Shown piece by piece: positions 60,493 through 64,000 of a stretch of DNA of 64,000 nt. The stretch lies in the NCBI RefSeq assembly GCF_001420695.1, contig NZ_LJJB01000010.1:62001-126000 (forward strand), in the 5' to 3' direction. The DNA is from Brevibacillus choshinensis (GTDB taxonomy: Bacteria; Bacillota; Bacilli; Brevibacillales; Brevibacillaceae). How positions within the stretch are numbered: position 1 is the first letter of the stretch; each line of letters starts with the position of its first letter. A model generated the notes under the pieces. That model did not search any database and was not told the origin of the DNA. It worked only from the letters and a program-made list of their open reading frames with translations. The position numbers and the translations under genes are program-made.

Positions 60493-61869
60493 TTACAGGT
60501 ACTCCCCTTTCGAACGAATTTGCAGTTGTGCCATAATTTTTCTCAAACGAAACGGCACGAGAATCGCCTTGGTCTGCATGGCACCCGTTTTGTGCAGCGG
60601 ACGAAAAAAGAAGCAAGAGCCATGTGTCTGAAACCAGTACGAAAACAGGGAGGCAATCGTAGCTCCCATTGCTCCATATCGGGGAATGAGTATCAGATTC
60701 AACAGAACGTTCATGACACATCCTAGAAATGAGGTGACGAAATGCCACTTGGTATAGTTCATCGTGTTTAGAAACGAGCTTCTCGCTACACCCAAATTGA
60801 CAAAAAGTCCAATCCAGATATAACAGATCAAGATAGAAGCGGCTGCCGAATACTCCTGCCCAAATAGTGTAACGATGAAGGGAGCAAAGCACGTCGTGAC
60901 AATCGCCGCAACGTAACCGATAAACGCCATGACATCGTACAAGTGCTGCAGCCGTTCATAAAACAGCTCATCGTTGATTTGCTTGGCTTGCACGATGCTG
61001 GGAAACGTCGAGGAAACGATGGCGATTGGTACGAAATACCACATTTCCCCCAATCGGACTGCCACCGAATAAATACCAAGCTCGTGGTCTCCCGCCATCT
61101 CACCGATCATAATCTGATCGATCCGCATGTAGATCATGATCGCCAGACTGGAAAAGATCAATGGCCAGCTATCCTTCAACATTTCGATAGAGCAGGCAAA
61201 AGTCACTCGCCATTTCCTCATCGAATTGCCATGCAGACGATAACCGACCAACAGCCCAATCGCAACGATGACAGACTCAGCCATGCCCGCATAAGCAAAG
61301 GCAATGAGCGGAGCATGCAGCACGATCATGACGACTTTAACCAAGGAAAGGAGGAAGAACGAGATGCCGTATGCGTAGACTTTTACTTTGGCGTATACCT
61401 GTGACTGGAACCAGTAGTCGATCGTATCAAACGATTGCAGGATCATTCCCATTGCAACCAATGTCACCATCCATTGCGTATGAGGATCGTCTGGTCGCAG
61501 GAAGATAATTAATCCAACAGTAAGCGCAATCGTGAACAGAGAGCCAAACAGCTTCAAAACAAACGCACTACCCATGAACTCGTCTTTTCGTGACGGCTGG
61601 TTGACGATGTTGCGCACGACGATTCCATCGAGCCCCAATGCCGCTAGCGCTGAAAAGAGAGCAACAAAGGACTGTGCATAGTTTAGCTGCCCGTACTGCT
61701 CTGGTCCCAGATAACGGGCGATAGCGATCCCAACAAAAAAGGAAACGACCATTCGAAAGACTCGCTCGACTGCCAGCCATCCCGTACTGACCACGATTTT
61801 TTTTAAGTCTTGACTCTTGCTAAACAATTGCACGAGTGATAGGGTGATCGTTCGCCATTTATGAATCAT
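60493..61869 (-). CDS. Wzx-type polysaccharide flippase
   Basis: 458 residues with about 12-14 transmembrane segments. The N-terminal [55 protein letters not shown] is typical of the oligosaccharide flippase (Wzx/MOP) family. It moves undecaprenyl-linked repeat units across the membrane for polymerisation. ATG 61869 overlaps the gmd stop by 4 nt, so translation is coupled. Normal length. Confidence 0.93.
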   Translation of the reverse strand: MIHKWRTITLSLVQLFSKSQDLKKIVVSTGWLAVERVFRMVVSFFVGIAIARYLGPEQYGQLNYAQSFVALFSALAALGLDGIVVRNIVNQPSRKDEFMGSAFVLKLFGSLFTIALTVGLIIFLRPDDPHTQWMVTLVAMGMILQSFDTIDYWFQSQVYAKVKVYAYGISFFLLSLVKVVMIVLHAPLIAFAYAGMAESVIVAIGLLVGYRLHGNSMRKWRVTFACSIEMLKDSWPLIFSSLAIMIYMRIDQIMIGEMAGDHELGIYSVAVRLGEMWYFVPIAIVSSTFPSIVQAKQINDELFYERLQHLYDVMAFIGYVAAIVTTCFAPFIVTLFGQEYSAAASILICYIWIGLFVNLGVARSSFLNTMNYTKWHFVTSFLGCVMNVLLNLILIPRYGAMGATIASLFSYWFQTHGSCFFFRPLHKTGAMQTKAILVPFRLRKIMAQLQIRSKGEYL

Positions 61870-62924
61870 AGGGAGAGTAACAGTTCTTTATTGGCTTCTG
61901 CCAGATCGGACTGTACCATCGATCGGACCAATTCGGCAAACGTACATTCAGGCTCCCAGCCCAGGACTCTCCGGGCTTTCTCCGGGTTGCCCAAAAGCAA
62001 GTCGACTTCCGTAGGCCGAAAATATAGTGGGTCTACCTGCACTAGCACCTTTCCTGTCTGCTGATGGATCCCCACTTCCTCGACACCATGCCCTCTCCAA
62101 GCAAGCTCAATGCCATTTTCACGGAAAGCCAATTCAACAAACTCCCTCACGGAATGCGTTTCTCCTGTCGCGATCACGAAATCTTCTGGCACCTCTGTCT
62201 GCAGCATGAGCCACATTGCTTTGACGTAATCCTTTGCGTAGCCCCAATCTCGTTTGGCATCCAGATTGCCCAGATACAATTTGTCCTGCAGACCCAACCG
62301 GATCCGTGCTGAAGCTCGCGTAATCTTGCGTGTAACGAACGTTTCTCCCCGCAGTGGTGATTCATGGTTAAAAAGGATGCCGTTGCAGGCAAACATCCGG
62401 TACGCTTCCCGATAGTTCACGGTGATCCAGTAAGCGTACAGCTTTGCTACTGCATAGGGGCTTCGCGGATAAAAAGGCGTCGTTTCCCGTTGCGGCACTT
62501 CCTGCACCAGTCCGTAGAGCTCACTGGTCGAAGCCTGATAGAATCTCGTTTTTTCTGTCATGCCCAAAATACGGATCGCTTCTAGTAGCCGCAGGGTCCC
62601 GATCCCATCTGCGTTAGCAGTATATTCCGGCGTTTCAAACGACACTTTTACATGACTTTGAGCGGCCAAGTTGTAAATTTCATCTGGCTGTACTTCTTGA
62701 ATGATACGGATGAGATTCGTCGAATCCGTCAAATCGCCATAATGGAGAAAGAATCGGCTGTCCTCGTCATGCTTGTCTTGATAGAGGTGATCAATCCGGT
62801 CCGTGTTGAACGAGGAAGCCCTCCGTTTAACTCCATGGACCTCGTACCCTTTCTCTAGCAGAAACTCCGATAAGTAAGCACCGTCTTGACCTGTAACCCC
62901 TGTAACCAACGCTACTTTTTTCAT
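61866..62924 (-). CDS. gmd: GDP-mannose 4,6-dehydratase
   Basis: 352 residues. [33 protein letters not shown] (NADP loop and GDP-mannose entry), [43 protein letters not shown] with catalytic Thr/Ser and [15 protein letters not shown] with Tyr-x3-Lys are all conserved. It makes GDP-4-keto-6-deoxymannose, the precursor of GDP-L-fucose, and may also feed D-rhamnose or perosamine-type sugars. GGAGAGG precedes the ATG; the chain-length gene lies 17 nt upstream. Confidence 0.97.
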   Translation of the reverse strand: MKKVALVTGVTGQDGAYLSEFLLEKGYEVHGVKRRASSFNTDRIDHLYQDKHDEDSRFFLHYGDLTDSTNLIRIIQEVQPDEIYNLAAQSHVKVSFETPEYTANADGIGTLRLLEAIRILGMTEKTRFYQASTSELYGLVQEVPQRETTPFYPRSPYAVAKLYAYWITVNYREAYRMFACNGILFNHESPLRGETFVTRKITRASARIRLGLQDKLYLGNLDAKRDWGYAKDYVKAMWLMLQTEVPEDFVIATGETHSVREFVELAFRENGIELAWRGHGVEEVGIHQQTGKVLVQVDPLYFRPTEVDLLLGNPEKARRVLGWEPECTFAELVRSMVQSDLAEANKELLLSL

Positions 62925-62941
62925 CTGGATGGACCTCTCCT

Positions 62942-63601
62942 TTATCCGAGCGCGGATTTACTCATGATCCGCTGCTTTTGCAAAACCCTGGATTTTCTAT
63001 AAATGGCGTAAGAATCGTACAAAAGTACAAAAGCAATGGAAAGGAAGAATCCGATGACAAACGCCATGAGGATGTTCAAAATCGGTCTGGGATAGACGGG
63101 ATTGGGATTATCCGATACCTTTGCTTCTGAAATCACTTGGATGTTGTCGATCTTCATCATATCTCTGATCTCTTCTACTGATATTTTGGACAAGGTATTG
63201 GCGATTTCCACTGCGGTTACTGGCGACGGGTCTCGAACCGTAACTTCGATCACCTGCGAGGATTTTACGGGCTTGACCTCAATTTTGTTATTCAGCTCAC
63301 TCGTAGATAATCGTAGCTTCATAGCGATCATTGCCTTCTCAAGCACCCGTGGACTTTTGATCATGACTTGATACGTGTCCATCAATTTAATGCTCGTTTG
63401 AATATCGTTGTAATCAATTTCTCTCGATTGTTCGGTGCTATCTTTAGAGTTCGGCATCACCAGCAGTTCCACCGATGCCCCGTAGATAGGGGTAATGTAA
63501 TAGTAACTGTAAATACCGATGGCAGAAGTGACAGCGGCGGTGAAGACAATGACAATCCAGAATCGTCGCCAGATCATGTCAAACAGCTCACGTACTTTCA
63601 T
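62942..63601 (-). CDS. Chain-length determinant (Wzz/YveK/CapA-type) membrane protein
   Basis: 219 residues from ATG 63601 (AGGAGGG 4-5 nt upstream); earlier in-frame codons to 63676 lie in the operator region. TM1 (about 15-37, [22 protein letters not shown]) and TM2 (about 183-205, [22 protein letters not shown]) flank an extracytoplasmic Wzz domain ([26 protein letters not shown]). The Pro-rich [11 protein letters not shown] just before TM2 is typical. It is first gene of the locus and would set glycan length and activate a tyrosine kinase; the kinase itself is not in the window. Confidence 0.93.
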   Translation of the reverse strand: MKVRELFDMIWRRFWIVIVFTAAVTSAIGIYSYYYITPIYGASVELLVMPNSKDSTEQSREIDYNDIQTSIKLMDTYQVMIKSPRVLEKAMIAMKLRLSTSELNNKIEVKPVKSSQVIEVTVRDPSPVTAVEIANTLSKISVEEIRDMMKIDNIQVISEAKVSDNPNPVYPRPILNILMAFVIGFFLSIAFVLLYDSYAIYRKSRVLQKQRIMSKSALG

Positions 63602-63627
63602 ATGCCCTCCTGGACTCCTAACGTGAT

Positions 63628-63645
63628 CGTTCTTTTTACAGAACG
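63628..63645. promoter_or_regulatory. SinR-type operator palindrome upstream of the polysaccharide operon
   Basis: CGTTCT (63628-63633) and AGAACG (63640-63645) form a perfect palindrome with 6-nt spacer; the left half extends to GTTCTTT, matching SinR's GTTCTYT consensus. It lies 27-44 nt upstream of the wzz start. A further GTTCTTT is at 63770-63776, near the end of the sinR-like gene. Confidence 0.65.
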
Positions 63646-63776
63646 TTTTCTTATAGTTTACCTCAAATACCCTCAAATTGGAACAGCCTTATTCGTGTGT
63701 TTTCCCACAAAAACCGTTGTATTCAGAGCCTTTTCGACAACTTTTTTCGATAAGGTCCCACACTACTTATCGTTCT

Positions 63777-64000
63777 TTATGAAGAATATTTTGAAGCATC
63801 CTCATCTTCGTTATTCGCCCAGGCATCTTTCCACGATTTCAAAATTTCTTTACTAATTCCAGACCTTTTCATTTCGCAGATTAATTCGATCCACTCCGGA
63901 TCAAAAGGTGCATTCCCTGCTTGGCGATCATGGACATAGCGGACAAGACTCCCCAATTCCATATCTAAAACGCCTGCTATTTTCTCCAGTATCTGTATGG
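63777..64000 (-). CDS. sinR: SinR-family transcriptional regulator, 3' part (cut by window edge)
   Basis: The visible ~73 C-terminal codons read in frame from the window edge: IQILEKIAGVLDMELGSLV (end of a Xre-type helix-turn-helix domain), then FDPEWIELICEMKRSGISKE and ILKSWKDAW, matching the SinR/SinI interaction segment (QLDSEWEKLVRDAMTSGVSK in B. subtilis). The N-terminal DNA-binding helices lie outside. SinR represses biofilm matrix genes; here it sits directly upstream of, and in the same direction as, the polysaccharide operon, with a matching operator between. It may be a stand-alone SinI-like anti-repressor if the upstream part is disrupted, which cannot be seen. Confidence 0.8.
   Translation of the reverse strand, partial: IQILEKIAGVLDMELGSLVRYVHDRQAGNAPFDPEWIELICEMKRSGISKEILKSWKDAWANNEDEDASKYSS

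Noticed and set aside
1-64000. CRISPR arrays, tRNA/rRNA genes, prophage or intact IS elements
   Set aside because: No repeat-spacer series, tRNA cloverleaf, rRNA-like stretch, transposase or phage structural gene was seen on either strand.

Overview
The window looks like chromosome from a spore-forming, Brevibacillus-like member of the Bacillales. This rests on strong AGGAGG ribosome binding sites with many GTG and TTG starts, 7-1-7 Fur boxes, a SAM-I (S-box) riboswitch, a YheC/YheD spore-coat-type ATP-grasp gene, a BmrA-type exporter, a Firmicute IMEF encapsulin pair and a SinR-type regulator next to an exopolysaccharide locus. The genus is inferred from family resemblance, not from a marker gene. 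I see no rRNA, tRNA, CRISPR array, complete insertion sequence or prophage.

Region 1 (1-7.1 kb) is iron and sulfur biology. It holds an iron-mineralising encapsulin cargo plus its shell gene, a HD-GYP signalling protein, two PLP aminotransferases (one an MtnE-like enzyme behind a SAM riboswitch), and an unknown gene behind two Fur boxes. Region 2 (7.2-22.1 kb) is mainly transport and molybdopterin: a MarR/RND/adaptor efflux operon with paired operator palindromes, a DMT and an MFS transporter, moaC, a linear-amide Ntn hydrolase, a fused moaD-moaE gene with a MoeB/ThiF partner, and an operon made of a decayed MFS gene, a BmrA exporter, a response regulator and a sensor kinase. Region 3 (22.4-37 kb) is mixed housekeeping: aconitase, a second DMT transporter, a methyltransferase, an MBL hydrolase, small regulators, a lone glycosyltransferase, IclR, TetR and GntR regulators, an aldo/keto reductase, a PPOX flavoprotein and a nickel/cobalt-type transporter. 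A 27-codon small ORF with a matching inverted repeat sits at 28.6 kb.

Region 4 (37-48 kb) is amino-acid catabolism. The histidine-utilisation genes hutU-hutI-hutG lie downstream of an orphan receiver/AraC regulator. A sigma-54 operon encodes diaminopropionate ammonia-lyase, an M20 amidohydrolase and their sigma-54 activator, with a recognisable -24/-12 promoter and three helically phased palindromes upstream. Region 5 (48-51 kb) carries a CPBP protease, YmaF, a GH16 glycanase and a YdjC/ChbG-type deacetylase.

Region 6 (51.2-64 kb, minus strand) is a surface polysaccharide locus. Reading 5' to 3' it runs: SinR-type regulator (cut by the window edge), Wzz/YveK chain-length protein, Gmd, Wzx flippase, GDP-fucose synthase, Wzy-like polymerase, GT2 and GT1/4 glycosyltransferases, then three tandem diverged asparagine-synthase-like proteins. 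Gmd and the fucose synthase would supply GDP-L-fucose; Wzx, Wzy and Wzz would flip and polymerise the repeat unit. The three AsnB-like paralogs keep the ATP-pyrophosphatase loop but lack the N-terminal catalytic cysteine of glutamine-dependent enzymes. They are the strongest candidate here for an uncharacterised, probably glycan-modifying, activity.
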